A stretch of DNA of 64,000 bases. Origin: JAWLBM01 sp041687675. Its GTDB lineage: Bacteria; Pseudomonadota; Alphaproteobacteria; Rhizobiales; Pleomorphomonadaceae. Below, in pieces: positions 50,095 through 57,837 of this stretch. The DNA is taken from NCBI GenBank assembly GCA_041687675.1, contig JAWLBM010000008.1, positions 66,612-130,611 on the forward strand, in the 5' to 3' direction. The position numbers and the translations under genes were made by a program. The notes under the pieces were generated by a model. It was not told the origin of the DNA. It ran no database searches and saw only the letters and a list, made by a program, of their open reading frames with translations. Numbering within the stretch: position 1 is the stretch's first letter; each line of letters starts with the position of its first letter.

Positions 50095-51042
50095 ATGGAC
50101 CTCGCCCTCGGCGGCATCCACCACCTGACCGCCATCACGGCCGACGCGGCCGCGAACCACGACTTCTATACCCGCGTGCTGGGGCTCAGGATGGTCAAGA
50201 AGACCGTCAACCAGGACGACACCAGCGCCTACCACCTGTTCTACGGCGACGGGGCGGCGACCCCCGGCTCAGACATCACCTTCTTCGAATGGCCGGTCCC
50301 GCCGGCGCGGCGCGGGTCGCGCTCGGTGAGCCGCACCGCCTTCCGCGTCGAGAGCGCGAGCCTTGCCTGGTGGCGCGACCACCTCAGGGCGGCCGGCGTC
50401 TCGGCGGGCGACGTCCGCGTCATCGACGGGCGGGCCTCGCTCGCCTTCGAGGATCCCGAGGGCCAGCGGCTGATGCTGGTCGCCGACGACGGGGCGGAGG
50501 CGCACCCCTGGGAGCGCGCGCCGGTGCCGGCCGAGCACCAGGTCAAGGGCCTCGGCCCGATCACCCTGACCGTGCCCGACATCGGCCCGACGGCCGCGGT
50601 GCTCACCCATGTGATGAACATGCGGCCGGCGCGCGAGTACAAGTCGCCCTGGGCGGTCGGCAAGCCGGTCGTCGTCTTCGAGATGGGCGAGGGCGGCGCG
50701 GCGGCGGAACTGCACGTGACCGTCGACCCCGACGCGCCGGTGGCGCGGGAGGGCGCCGGCGGCGTCCACCACGTCGCCTTCCGCACGCCGGGCTACGAGA
50801 GCCTCGCCGCCTGGACCGAGCGGGTCCGCGGCTTCCGGGTGCCCTCCTCCGGCGAGGTGGAGCGCTACTACTTCCGCTCGCTCTACTTCCGCGAGCCGAA
50901 CGGCGTCCTCTTCGAGATCGCCACCGACATCCCCGGCTTCGCCGCCGACGAGCCGATGGAGACCCTCGGCGAGACCCTGTCGCTGCCGCCTTTCCTCGAG
51001 CCCAGGCGCGCCGGCATCGAGGCCGGCCTGAAGCCGCTCTGA
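50095..51042 (+). CDS. Ring-cleaving dioxygenase, VOC family (MhqO-like)
   Basis: A 315-residue protein with two VOC modules: GGIHHLTAITADAAANHDFYTRVLGLRMVKKTVNQDD at the N-terminus and GGVHHVAFRTPGYESLAAWTERV in the second half, with metal ligands His (IHH and VHH) and Glu (FEI near SLYFREPNGVLFEIATD). This is the MhqO/LinE-like branch of extradiol-type dioxygenases, which open hydroquinone rings. It heads a two-gene operon with the esterase that follows and is divergent from MarR. Confidence 0.85.
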   Translation: MDLALGGIHHLTAITADAAANHDFYTRVLGLRMVKKTVNQDDTSAYHLFYGDGAATPGSDITFFEWPVPPARRGSRSVSRTAFRVESASLAWWRDHLRAAGVSAGDVRVIDGRASLAFEDPEGQRLMLVADDGAEAHPWERAPVPAEHQVKGLGPITLTVPDIGPTAAVLTHVMNMRPAREYKSPWAVGKPVVVFEMGEGGAAAELHVTVDPDAPVAREGAGGVHHVAFRTPGYESLAAWTERVRGFRVPSSGEVERYYFRSLYFREPNGVLFEIATDIPGFAADEPMETLGETLSLPPFLEPRRAGIEAGLKPL

Positions 51043-51057
51043 CCGGAGCCGACACCC

Positions 51058-51720
51058 ATGCAGATCCGCGAGACCAGCGCAGGCGGCCCCCATGCGGGGC
51101 AGCCCGTCTACGCCGCCGGGGCGCCGCTCGACGGCGCCCGCGCCGCCATGGTGATGATCCACGGCCGGGGCGGCAGCGCGCCGGACATCCTGTCGCTGTC
51201 GGAAAGCCTCGAGGCCCCCGGCCTCGCCTTCCTCGCCCCCCAGGCCGCCGGCAGCACCTGGTATCCGCACCGCTTCATCGAGCCGACGCGCATGAACGAG
51301 CCGCACCTCTCCGGGGCGCTCGAGACCGTCCGCGACCTCGTCGCGGCCATCGAGGCGGCCGGCGTGCCGGCTGAGCGGATCCTCGTGCTCGGCTTCAGCC
51401 AGGGCGCCTGTCTCGCCACCGAGTTCGCGGTGCGCTTCCCGCGCCGCTACGGCGGGGTGGTCGGGCTCTCCGGCGGGCTGATCGGCAGCGACGGCGAGGT
51501 CGCCGTCCGCGCCGGCGACCTCGCCGGCATGCCGGTGATCCTCGGCTGCAGCGACGTGGACTTCCACATCCCGCTCGCCCGGGTGAGGGAGACCACCCGC
51601 GTGCTGACGGAGATGGGCGCGGAGGTCGCCGAGACGATCTATCCCGGCATGGGCCACGGCATCGTCGAGGACGAGGTGCGGCAGGTGCAGGCGCTGGTAC
51701 GCCGCGTCCTCGCCGGCTGA
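51058..51720 (+). CDS. Carboxylesterase/phospholipase-type alpha/beta hydrolase (MhqD-like)
   Basis: A 220-residue alpha/beta hydrolase. The nucleophile serine is in GFSQGACLA, the oxyanion region is MIHGRGGSAPD, and the catalytic His is in YPGMGHGIVEDE, with an Asp in CSDVDFHIP. It matches the MhqD/PF02230 carboxylesterase branch. It follows the dioxygenase gene by 15 nt; in Bacillus the MhqO and MhqD proteins protect against quinones under MhqR, and the same pairing with a MarR gene here supports that role. Confidence 0.87.
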   Translation: MQIRETSAGGPHAGQPVYAAGAPLDGARAAMVMIHGRGGSAPDILSLSESLEAPGLAFLAPQAAGSTWYPHRFIEPTRMNEPHLSGALETVRDLVAAIEAAGVPAERILVLGFSQGACLATEFAVRFPRRYGGVVGLSGGLIGSDGEVAVRAGDLAGMPVILGCSDVDFHIPLARVRETTRVLTEMGAEVAETIYPGMGHGIVEDEVRQVQALVRRVLAG

Positions 51721-51721
51721 G

Positions 51722-52486
51722 CTAGCGCTCCGGCGTCACCACTTCGACGCCGTGGGCCGAGAGCGCCTCGGCGAGATCGGGCGGCGGCGGCCGGTCGGTC
51801 ACCAGCTGGTCGATCTCCTCGAAGCCGCAGACCTTGACGAGGGCGCTTCGGCCGAACTTCGAGGCGTCGGTCACGACCAGCCGCCGTTCGCCGCAGGCGA
51901 GCACCTCGCGCCCGAACTCCGCCTCGGCGAGGTCGAAGTTCATTGCGCCCGCCCGGGCGTCGACCGCCCCGATCGACACGATCGCATGGCGCACCTTGAA
52001 CCGGCGCACGAACTCCACCGCCGCGGCGCCGAAGGCGGCGCCGTTGTCGGCGCGAAGCTGCCCGCCGGCCATGAACACCGTGTTGTCGTTGACGATCGCC
52101 AGCGTCCGCGCGATGTCGGAGGAGTTGGTGACGATGGTGAGGCCGCGGCGGGCGAGCAGGGCCCGGGCGACGTAGGAGGTGGTCGTCCCGGTGTCGAGCA
52201 TGACGCTGTCGCCGTCCGACACCTGCGCGGCCACCAGCGCCGCGATCGCCCGCTTGGCCGCCTCGTGCTCGCGCATCCGCCGCTCGAACGGCGCCTCGCC
52301 GCGGCGGGGCGAGAGGCTCGCGCGGCCGTGCGTCTTCACCACCTCGCCGGCGTCGGCGAGGCCGCGCAGGTCGCGCCGCACCGTCTCGGTCGAGACGCCG
52401 AGCCGGCGGGCGAGCTCGCTCACCGACAGAGCGCCGCCGGCGGCGAGCGCCTCCAGGATCTCCGACCGCCTCGACGGTCCCGCCAT
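51722..52486 (-). CDS. DeoR/GlpR family transcriptional regulator
   Basis: A 254-residue regulator with an N-terminal DeoR helix-turn-helix (RRSEILEALAAGGALSVSELARRLGVSTETVRRDLRGLADAGEVVKTHGRA) and a C-terminal sugar-phosphate-sensor domain (MLDTGTTTSYVARAL, the phosphate-loop region, and VTDASKFGRSALVKV). Such regulators normally respond to a phosphorylated metabolite. It is divergent from the choX operon, which encodes two kinase-like proteins, so the inducer may be a phosphorylated form of the imported substrate. The start at 52486 agrees with the family. Confidence 0.88.
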   Translation of the reverse strand: MAGPSRRSEILEALAAGGALSVSELARRLGVSTETVRRDLRGLADAGEVVKTHGRASLSPRRGEAPFERRMREHEAAKRAIAALVAAQVSDGDSVMLDTGTTTSYVARALLARRGLTIVTNSSDIARTLAIVNDNTVFMAGGQLRADNGAAFGAAAVEFVRRFKVRHAIVSIGAVDARAGAMNFDLAEAEFGREVLACGERRLVVTDASKFGRSALVKVCGFEEIDQLVTDRPPPPDLAEALSAHGVEVVTPER

Positions 52487-52800
52487 GCGGCGCCTCCTCG
52501 CCCCTCCGGCCGGCCTGCTGCAGCGCGGCTGACCGGATTTTGTGCGCTCGGGGTGAAAATAGCGCCGGTCCGGGCGCAGTTCCACATAAATACCACATCC
52601 AATGCTGCCAATCCTGTTGATTCCATGTTGACACCGGGCGAAGGCGCGGAGGACACTCGCAAGGTGACAAGAACGCGGACCGGGAAAACCCGGCCGAGGG
52701 GAACTGCGGGGTGCGTGCCGAACGGGCGGTGCCCCGGCGTTGCGAGCGGGGCGTGGCCGTCTGGCCGAGCCGGTCCGCTGCTTTCAGGGAGACACCGAAG
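52487..52800. other. Divergent promoter region between DeoR and choX genes
   Basis: This 314-nt stretch holds the control sites of both transcripts. An AT-richer part (about 52540-52635) includes a tandem CCACAT repeat and a TTGAT...TTGACA stretch. No small gene is evident. Confidence 0.5.
52582..52598. promoter_or_regulatory. Tandem CCACAT repeat, 11-bp period
   Basis: CCACATAAATACCACAT has two CCACAT units one helical turn apart, 96 nt from the DeoR start. DeoR-family operators are often direct repeats, so this is a candidate site for the adjacent regulator. Confidence 0.35.
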
Positions 52801-53772
52801 ATGACCGTTCACAGAAGCCTGGCCCGGCCCGTTGCCCGAGTGGCGCTCGGCCTCGGGCTGGCGACGGCCGCGCTCGCCCCGGTCGGGGCCTTCGCCGAGC
52901 CAGAATCCGCCGAACCGATCAAGCTCACCCTGCACGACTGGACCGGCCAGCTGATCACCACCCGGATCATGGGCGAGGTGCTGGAGAAGGCCGGCTACAA
53001 CGTCGAATACGTGCAGGCCGACTACCTCGCCCAGTTCGCCGGCCTGAAGACCGGCGACCTCCACGTCGCCATGGAGATCTGGGAGACCACCGGCCGCGAG
53101 GCGATGGACGAGGCGACCGCGACCGGCGATGTGGAGAACCTCGGCGAAACCGGCATGCAGGCCATCGAGGAGTGGTGGTACCCGATCTACATGAAGGACC
53201 GCTGCCCGGGCCTTCCGGACTGGAACGCGCTGAACGCGTGCGCCGAGCTGTTCTCGACGCCGGAGACGGCGCCGAAGGGCCGCTATCTCGGCGGCCCGGT
53301 CACCTGGGGCGGCTTCGACGAGGAGCGGGTCGATGGCCTCGGCCTCGACTACGAGGTGGTCCACGCCGGCACCGACGCGGCCCTGTTCGCCGAGCTCGAA
53401 TCGGCCATCCAGCGGGAGGCGCCGGTGCTGCTCTGGGTCTACGCCCCGCACTGGGCGCCGGCGAAGTACAAGGGCGAGTGGGTCGAGTTCCCGGCCTACG
53501 AGCCGGCCTGCTACACCGATCCCGCCTGGGGCCAGAACCCCGACGCCACCCACGACTGCGGCAAGCCGCGCGGGCCGATCTGGAAGGTCGCCTGGTCGGG
53601 CGTCAAGGACAAGTGGCCGGGCGCCCACGAGGCCATCCAGGCATTCAGCGTCGACAACGACGAGATGGGCGCGATGATCACCAAGGTGGACCTCGAGGGG
53701 GGCACCGTGGAGGCGGTCGTCGACGAGTGGATGGCCGCCAACGAGGGCCGCTGGTCGGAGTGGATCAAGTAG
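52801..53772 (+). CDS. choX: Choline/betaine-type ABC transporter substrate-binding protein
   Basis: A 323-residue periplasmic binding protein with a signal peptide (cut near AFA-E, residue 32) and the quaternary-amine-binding-protein fold. Aromatic residues that could box a trimethylammonium group are W47 (LHDWTGQ), W94 (EIWETTG) and the W125-W126-Y127 cluster. Four cysteines in the middle may form disulfides. It heads an operon with ATPase, permease and catabolic genes, so it delivers choline, glycine betaine or dimethylglycine. The exact ligand is not fixed by sequence. Confidence 0.82.
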   Translation: MTVHRSLARPVARVALGLGLATAALAPVGAFAEPESAEPIKLTLHDWTGQLITTRIMGEVLEKAGYNVEYVQADYLAQFAGLKTGDLHVAMEIWETTGREAMDEATATGDVENLGETGMQAIEEWWYPIYMKDRCPGLPDWNALNACAELFSTPETAPKGRYLGGPVTWGGFDEERVDGLGLDYEVVHAGTDAALFAELESAIQREAPVLLWVYAPHWAPAKYKGEWVEFPAYEPACYTDPAWGQNPDATHDCGKPRGPIWKVAWSGVKDKWPGAHEAIQAFSVDNDEMGAMITKVDLEGGTVEAVVDEWMAANEGRWSEWIK

Positions 53773-53783
53773 GGGGCGCAACC

Positions 53784-53817
53784 GGGCCCGGCGGAGCGCG
53801 CGCCGCCCGCCGGGCCC
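53784..53817 (+). terminator. Intercistronic hairpin between choX and choV
   Basis: GGGCCCGGCGG (53784-53794) pairs perfectly with CCGCCGGGCCC (53807-53817). It begins 12 nt after the choX stop and lacks a T-run. Such stems often stabilise binding-protein mRNA or cause partial termination, giving more ChoX than transporter. Confidence 0.55.
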
Positions 53818-53865
53818 TCGTCCCTCCCGCCCCCGCCGATCGGCACCCGTGACAGGCCGGAACCG

Positions 53866-54936
53866 ATGAGTCTATCCGAACCCGCCGCCGCGCGCCCCGC
53901 GGAGACCGCCGCCGTGCGCCGACCGATGCTCGAGGCCCGCGGCCTGTGGAAGCTCTACGGCCCCGCCGGGGCCGACCTCGCCGGCCTCGCCCGCGCCGGG
54001 GTCGCGGCCGAGCGGCTGAAGGCGGAGGGCGTCGTCGGCGCGGTGCGCGCGGTCGACCTCGAGGTCCGCTCCGGCGAGATCTTCGTGATCATGGGCCTGT
54101 CGGGGTCCGGCAAGTCGACCCTGGTCCGGCTCCTGTCGCGGCTGGTCGAGCCCACCGCGGGCGAAGTGGTCTTCGACGGGCGCGACCTCGTCGCGCTCGG
54201 CCCGAAGGAGCTGATCGAGGTGCGCCGGCACCGGATGGGCATGGTGTTCCAGAACTTCGCGCTGCTGCCGCACAAGACCGCGCTCGACAACGTCGCCTTC
54301 CCGCTCGAGGTGCAGGGCGCCCCGCGCGCGGCGCGGGAGGCGCGGGCGCGCGAGGTGATCGAGATGGTCGGCCTCGCGGGGCGCGAGCGGTCCTATCCGC
54401 GCCAGCTCTCCGGCGGCCAGCAGCAGCGCGTCGGCATCGCCCGGGCGCTGGCGCCCGACCCGGAGCTGCTGTTCCTCGACGAGCCCTTCTCCGCCCTCGA
54501 CCCGCTGATCCGCCGCGAGATGCAGGACGAGTTCATGAGCCTGCAGGCCCGCCTCGGCAAGACCATCGTCTTCATCACCCACGACTTCGACGAGGCGATC
54601 CGCCTCGCCGACCGCATCGCCATCATGAAGGACGGCGCGATCGAGCAGGTCGGGACGCCGGAGGACCTGGTGCTCAGGCCCGCGACCCCCTACGTGGCCG
54701 CCTTCACCCGGCAGGTCCCGCCCGGGAAGGTCCGTACGCTCGGCTCGCTGCTGCGTCCGCTGCCCGAGGGCGGCGCGCCGGCCGGGCTTGCCACCGTCGC
54801 GGCCGGCGAGCGCGTTGCCGCCGTCGCCGCCCGCTTCGCCGGCGAGGCCGCGCCGCTGCTGGTCATCGGCCGCGACGGCGCTCCCCTCGGCCTCCTCCAC
54901 CGCGACGACGTCGTCGCGGGCATGCTGAAGGGCTGA
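53866..54936 (+). CDS. choV: Quaternary-amine ABC transporter ATP-binding protein
   Basis: A 356-residue ProV/ChoV-type ATPase. Walker A is GLSGSGKST (residues 77-85), the signature is QLSGGQQQR, and Walker B is LLFLDEPFSALDP, followed by FITHDFDEAIRLADR. The ProV-specific N-terminal region (LYGPAGADLAGLARAG) and a single C-terminal CBS-like part (about 310-356) are present. It couples ATP hydrolysis to uptake through the permease encoded 4 nt downstream. Confidence 0.9.
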   Translation: MSLSEPAAARPAETAAVRRPMLEARGLWKLYGPAGADLAGLARAGVAAERLKAEGVVGAVRAVDLEVRSGEIFVIMGLSGSGKSTLVRLLSRLVEPTAGEVVFDGRDLVALGPKELIEVRRHRMGMVFQNFALLPHKTALDNVAFPLEVQGAPRAAREARAREVIEMVGLAGRERSYPRQLSGGQQQRVGIARALAPDPELLFLDEPFSALDPLIRREMQDEFMSLQARLGKTIVFITHDFDEAIRLADRIAIMKDGAIEQVGTPEDLVLRPATPYVAAFTRQVPPGKVRTLGSLLRPLPEGGAPAGLATVAAGERVAAVAARFAGEAAPLLVIGRDGAPLGLLHRDDVVAGMLKG

Positions 54937-54940
54937 GGCC

Positions 54941-56962
54941 GTGGCCGGCCCGCTCGCCTCCGCCCCGCCGGCGACCGTGGACGCGCCCGCCCCGCCCTCG
55001 CGCCGGCTCGTCGGCTGGCTGGCGCTCCTCGTCTTCGCCGCCGCCTTCTCCGTCCTGGCGCGACCGCTCCTGCCGGCCGCCTTCGAGTATCCGAAGGCCT
55101 GGGTCGTGCCGGCCCGGCGGTGGATCTCCGCCTTCATGAAGTGGCTGGTGGAGAGCGCAGACCTCGGCCTCTTCACCGTCCGCGAGGCGACGCGGTTCGT
55201 CGCCGCCGTGCTGGCGGTGCCCTATGACGCGGTGCTCGCCGCCCTCGCCCACGGCGTCCTCGCCGGGCCGGGCTCCGACGCGGCGGTGATCGTGCCGCCG
55301 CTCTCCTGGGTCTCGGTGATCCTCCTCGTCGTCGCGGTCGGCCAGTGGGCCGGCGGGCCGCGGCTGGCGCTGCTCGGCGGGCTCTGCTTCCTCTACCTCG
55401 CCGCCTTCGGCCAGTGGGAGCCGGCGATGGTGACGCTCGCCTCGATCGTCGTCGCCGTGCCGATCGGCGTCGCCGGCGGCCTGTTCATCGGCCTCGCCGC
55501 CGTCCGCTGGCGCGCCGTCGAGCGGGCGATCTCGCCGGTGCTCGACCTGATGCAGACCGTGCCGGTGTTCGCCTACCTGGTGCCGATCCTGGTCCTCTTC
55601 GGCTTCGGGCCGGTGGCGGCGATCCTCGCCACCGTGATCTACGCGATGCCGCCGATGGTGCGCATCACCGTGGTGGGCCTCCGGTCGGTGCCGGCGGAGG
55701 TGGCCGAACTCGGCCGGATGATCGGCTGCACGCGCCGGCAGATGACCTGGCGGGTGATGGTGCCGGCGGCGCTGCCGCAACTGATGGTCGGCGTCAACCA
55801 GGTGATCATGCTGTCGCTCAACATGGTCATCATCGCCTCGATGATCGGCGCCGGCGGCCTCGGCTACGACGTGCTGACGGCGCTGCGCCGGCTCGACATC
55901 GGCGGCGGCCTCGAGGCCGGCGTCGCCATCGTCGTGCTGGCCGTCGCCCTCGACCGGCTGAGCCAGGCGGCGGCGGTGCGGGAGGCGCGGGTGATCACCG
56001 GCGAGGCCTCGCATCCCTTCCGCGACCCGGTCGTGGTCGGCGCCGTGGCGCTGGCCTTCCTCGCCGCCCTCGCCGGCCTGTTCGTGCCGGCGGTCGCCGC
56101 CTATCCGCAGGCCTGGACCCTCACCACCGGCGAGATCTGGTCCGACGCCATCGGCTGGATCAACGTCCACTTCTTCGACGCCCTGGAGGCGGTCAAGACG
56201 ACGATGCTGCTGTGGGTGCTGATCCCGGTGAAGCGCTTCCTGATCGAGCTGCCCTGGGCGGTGGTGGTGCTGCTCGTCGCCGCCGCCGGCTGGACGCTCG
56301 GCGGCCTCCGCCTCGCCGCCCTGACCGGCGTCCTCTCCTTCCTGATCGTCGCCGTCGGCCTCTACGAGGAGGCGATGACCACCGTCTACCTCTGCGGCGT
56401 GTCGGTGGCGATCGCCGCGCTGATCGGCATCCCGATCGGCGTCGCCTCGAGCACCCGGCCGCGGCTCTGGGCGGTGGTGCGGGTGGTGATCGACACCCTG
56501 CAGACGCTGCCCTCCTTCGTCTACCTGATCCCGGTGGTGATGCTGTTCCGCGTCGGCGACTTCACCGCGATGATCGCCATCGTCGCCTATGCGGTGGTGC
56601 CGGCGATCCGCTACACGGCCGCCGGGCTGATGCGGGTGGACCCGCAGATGATCGAGGCCGGCATCGCCTCCGGCTGCACCCCCCGGCAGCTGCTCGCCAA
56701 GGTGAAGCTCCGCCTCGCCCTGCCGGAGATCATGCTCGGCCTCAACCAGACCGTGATGCTCGCCCTCTCCATGCTGGTGATCACCGCCCTCGTCGGCACC
56801 CGCGACCTCGGCCAGGAGGTCTACATCGGGCTCACCAAGGCGGACGTCGGCCGCGGCGTCGTCGCCGGCCTCGCGGTCGCCTTCATCGCCATCATCGCCG
56901 ACCGCCTGATCACCGCGGCCGCGACGCGGGACCGGCGGGACAGCCGCGGAGGAACCGCATGA
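54941..56962 (+). CDS. choW: Double-length ProW-type ABC permease
   Basis: A 673-residue inner-membrane protein, about twice the usual ProW length. It holds two complete permease modules, each with an EAA-type loop: AELGRMIGCTRRQMTWRVMVPAALP in the first half and EAGIASGCTPRQLLAKVKLRLALPE in the second. Each half has six or more hydrophobic helices. The fusion would replace a homodimer of separate permeases and allow the halves to differ. GTG start, 4 nt after the ATPase gene; the next gene overlaps its stop by 4 nt. Confidence 0.88.
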   Translation: MAGPLASAPPATVDAPAPPSRRLVGWLALLVFAAAFSVLARPLLPAAFEYPKAWVVPARRWISAFMKWLVESADLGLFTVREATRFVAAVLAVPYDAVLAALAHGVLAGPGSDAAVIVPPLSWVSVILLVVAVGQWAGGPRLALLGGLCFLYLAAFGQWEPAMVTLASIVVAVPIGVAGGLFIGLAAVRWRAVERAISPVLDLMQTVPVFAYLVPILVLFGFGPVAAILATVIYAMPPMVRITVVGLRSVPAEVAELGRMIGCTRRQMTWRVMVPAALPQLMVGVNQVIMLSLNMVIIASMIGAGGLGYDVLTALRRLDIGGGLEAGVAIVVLAVALDRLSQAAAVREARVITGEASHPFRDPVVVGAVALAFLAALAGLFVPAVAAYPQAWTLTTGEIWSDAIGWINVHFFDALEAVKTTMLLWVLIPVKRFLIELPWAVVVLLVAAAGWTLGGLRLAALTGVLSFLIVAVGLYEEAMTTVYLCGVSVAIAALIGIPIGVASSTRPRLWAVVRVVIDTLQTLPSFVYLIPVVMLFRVGDFTAMIAIVAYAVVPAIRYTAAGLMRVDPQMIEAGIASGCTPRQLLAKVKLRLALPEIMLGLNQTVMLALSMLVITALVGTRDLGQEVYIGLTKADVGRGVVAGLAVAFIAIIADRLITAAATRDRRDSRGGTA

Positions 56963-57837
56963 CCGACGTGCAGGACCGCATCCGGGCGCTGCCGCTCTGG
57001 CGGGGGCCGGTGACCGTCGAGCCACTCGCCGGCGGCCTGACCAACGCCAACTTCGCCGCCTCGGACGGGCGACGCCGGCTGATGGTGCGGATCGGCGAGG
57101 ACCTGCCGTTCCACCATGTCTTCCGCGACCTGGAGGTCGCCGCGAGCCGCGCCGCAAACGCGGCCGGCGTCGCCCCCGCGGTGATCCACGCCGAGCCCGG
57201 GCTGACCGTCTTCGAGTTTCTCGAGGCGCGCACCTACGGGATCGCGGACGTGAAGGCCAACCGCCTGCGGCTCGCCGAGGTGCTGAAGCGGGTCCATCGC
57301 GACGTCGCCGCCCATGTCACCGGCCGGCCGGCCTTCTTCTGGGTGTTCCACGTCATCCGGGACTACGGGGCCCGGCTGCTCGCCTCGGGCGGGCGGGGGA
57401 CCGCCGAGGTGCCGGGCTACCTCGAGGTCGCGCGGCGCCTGGAGGCGGCGCAGGTGCCCTTGCCGGTCGTCTTCGGCCACCACGACCTGCTGCCGGGCAA
57501 CATCCTCGACGACGGGACGCGGCTCTGGCTGGTCGACTGGGAGTATGGCGGCTACGGCACGCCGATGTTCGACCTCGCCAATCTCTCCGGCAACGCGGAT
57601 TTCTCGCGGGAGGAGGAAATCGACCTCCTCACCGCCTACTTCGGCGCCGCGCCGGACCCGACGCTCCTGCGCGCCTTCGACGCCATGAAGACCGCCTCCG
57701 TTCTGCGCGAGGCCATGTGGAGCATGGTCTCGGAGCGCACCATGAACGCACCCGGCGCCGACTACCCGGCCTGGACCGCAACCAACCTCGAGCGCTACCA
57801 CGCCGCGCTCGCCGCCTTCGAGGACCGCCACCCATGA
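56959..57837 (+). CDS. Choline-kinase / aminoglycoside-phosphotransferase-like protein (first)
   Basis: A 292-residue protein of the APH/choline kinase fold. The nucleotide-side glycine-rich segment is LAGGLTNANF, the Brenner motif is GHHDLLPGNIL (H-x-D-x4-N) and the metal-binding aspartate is in LVDWEYGGYGTPMFDLAN. This is closest to LicA-type choline kinases. It overlaps both the permease and the next dehydrogenase gene by 4 nt, so it is an integral part of the operon. Its substrate could be choline, ethanolamine or a related amine. Confidence 0.82.
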   Translation: MTDVQDRIRALPLWRGPVTVEPLAGGLTNANFAASDGRRRLMVRIGEDLPFHHVFRDLEVAASRAANAAGVAPAVIHAEPGLTVFEFLEARTYGIADVKANRLRLAEVLKRVHRDVAAHVTGRPAFFWVFHVIRDYGARLLASGGRGTAEVPGYLEVARRLEAAQVPLPVVFGHHDLLPGNILDDGTRLWLVDWEYGGYGTPMFDLANLSGNADFSREEEIDLLTAYFGAAPDPTLLRAFDAMKTASVLREAMWSMVSERTMNAPGADYPAWTATNLERYHAALAAFEDRHP

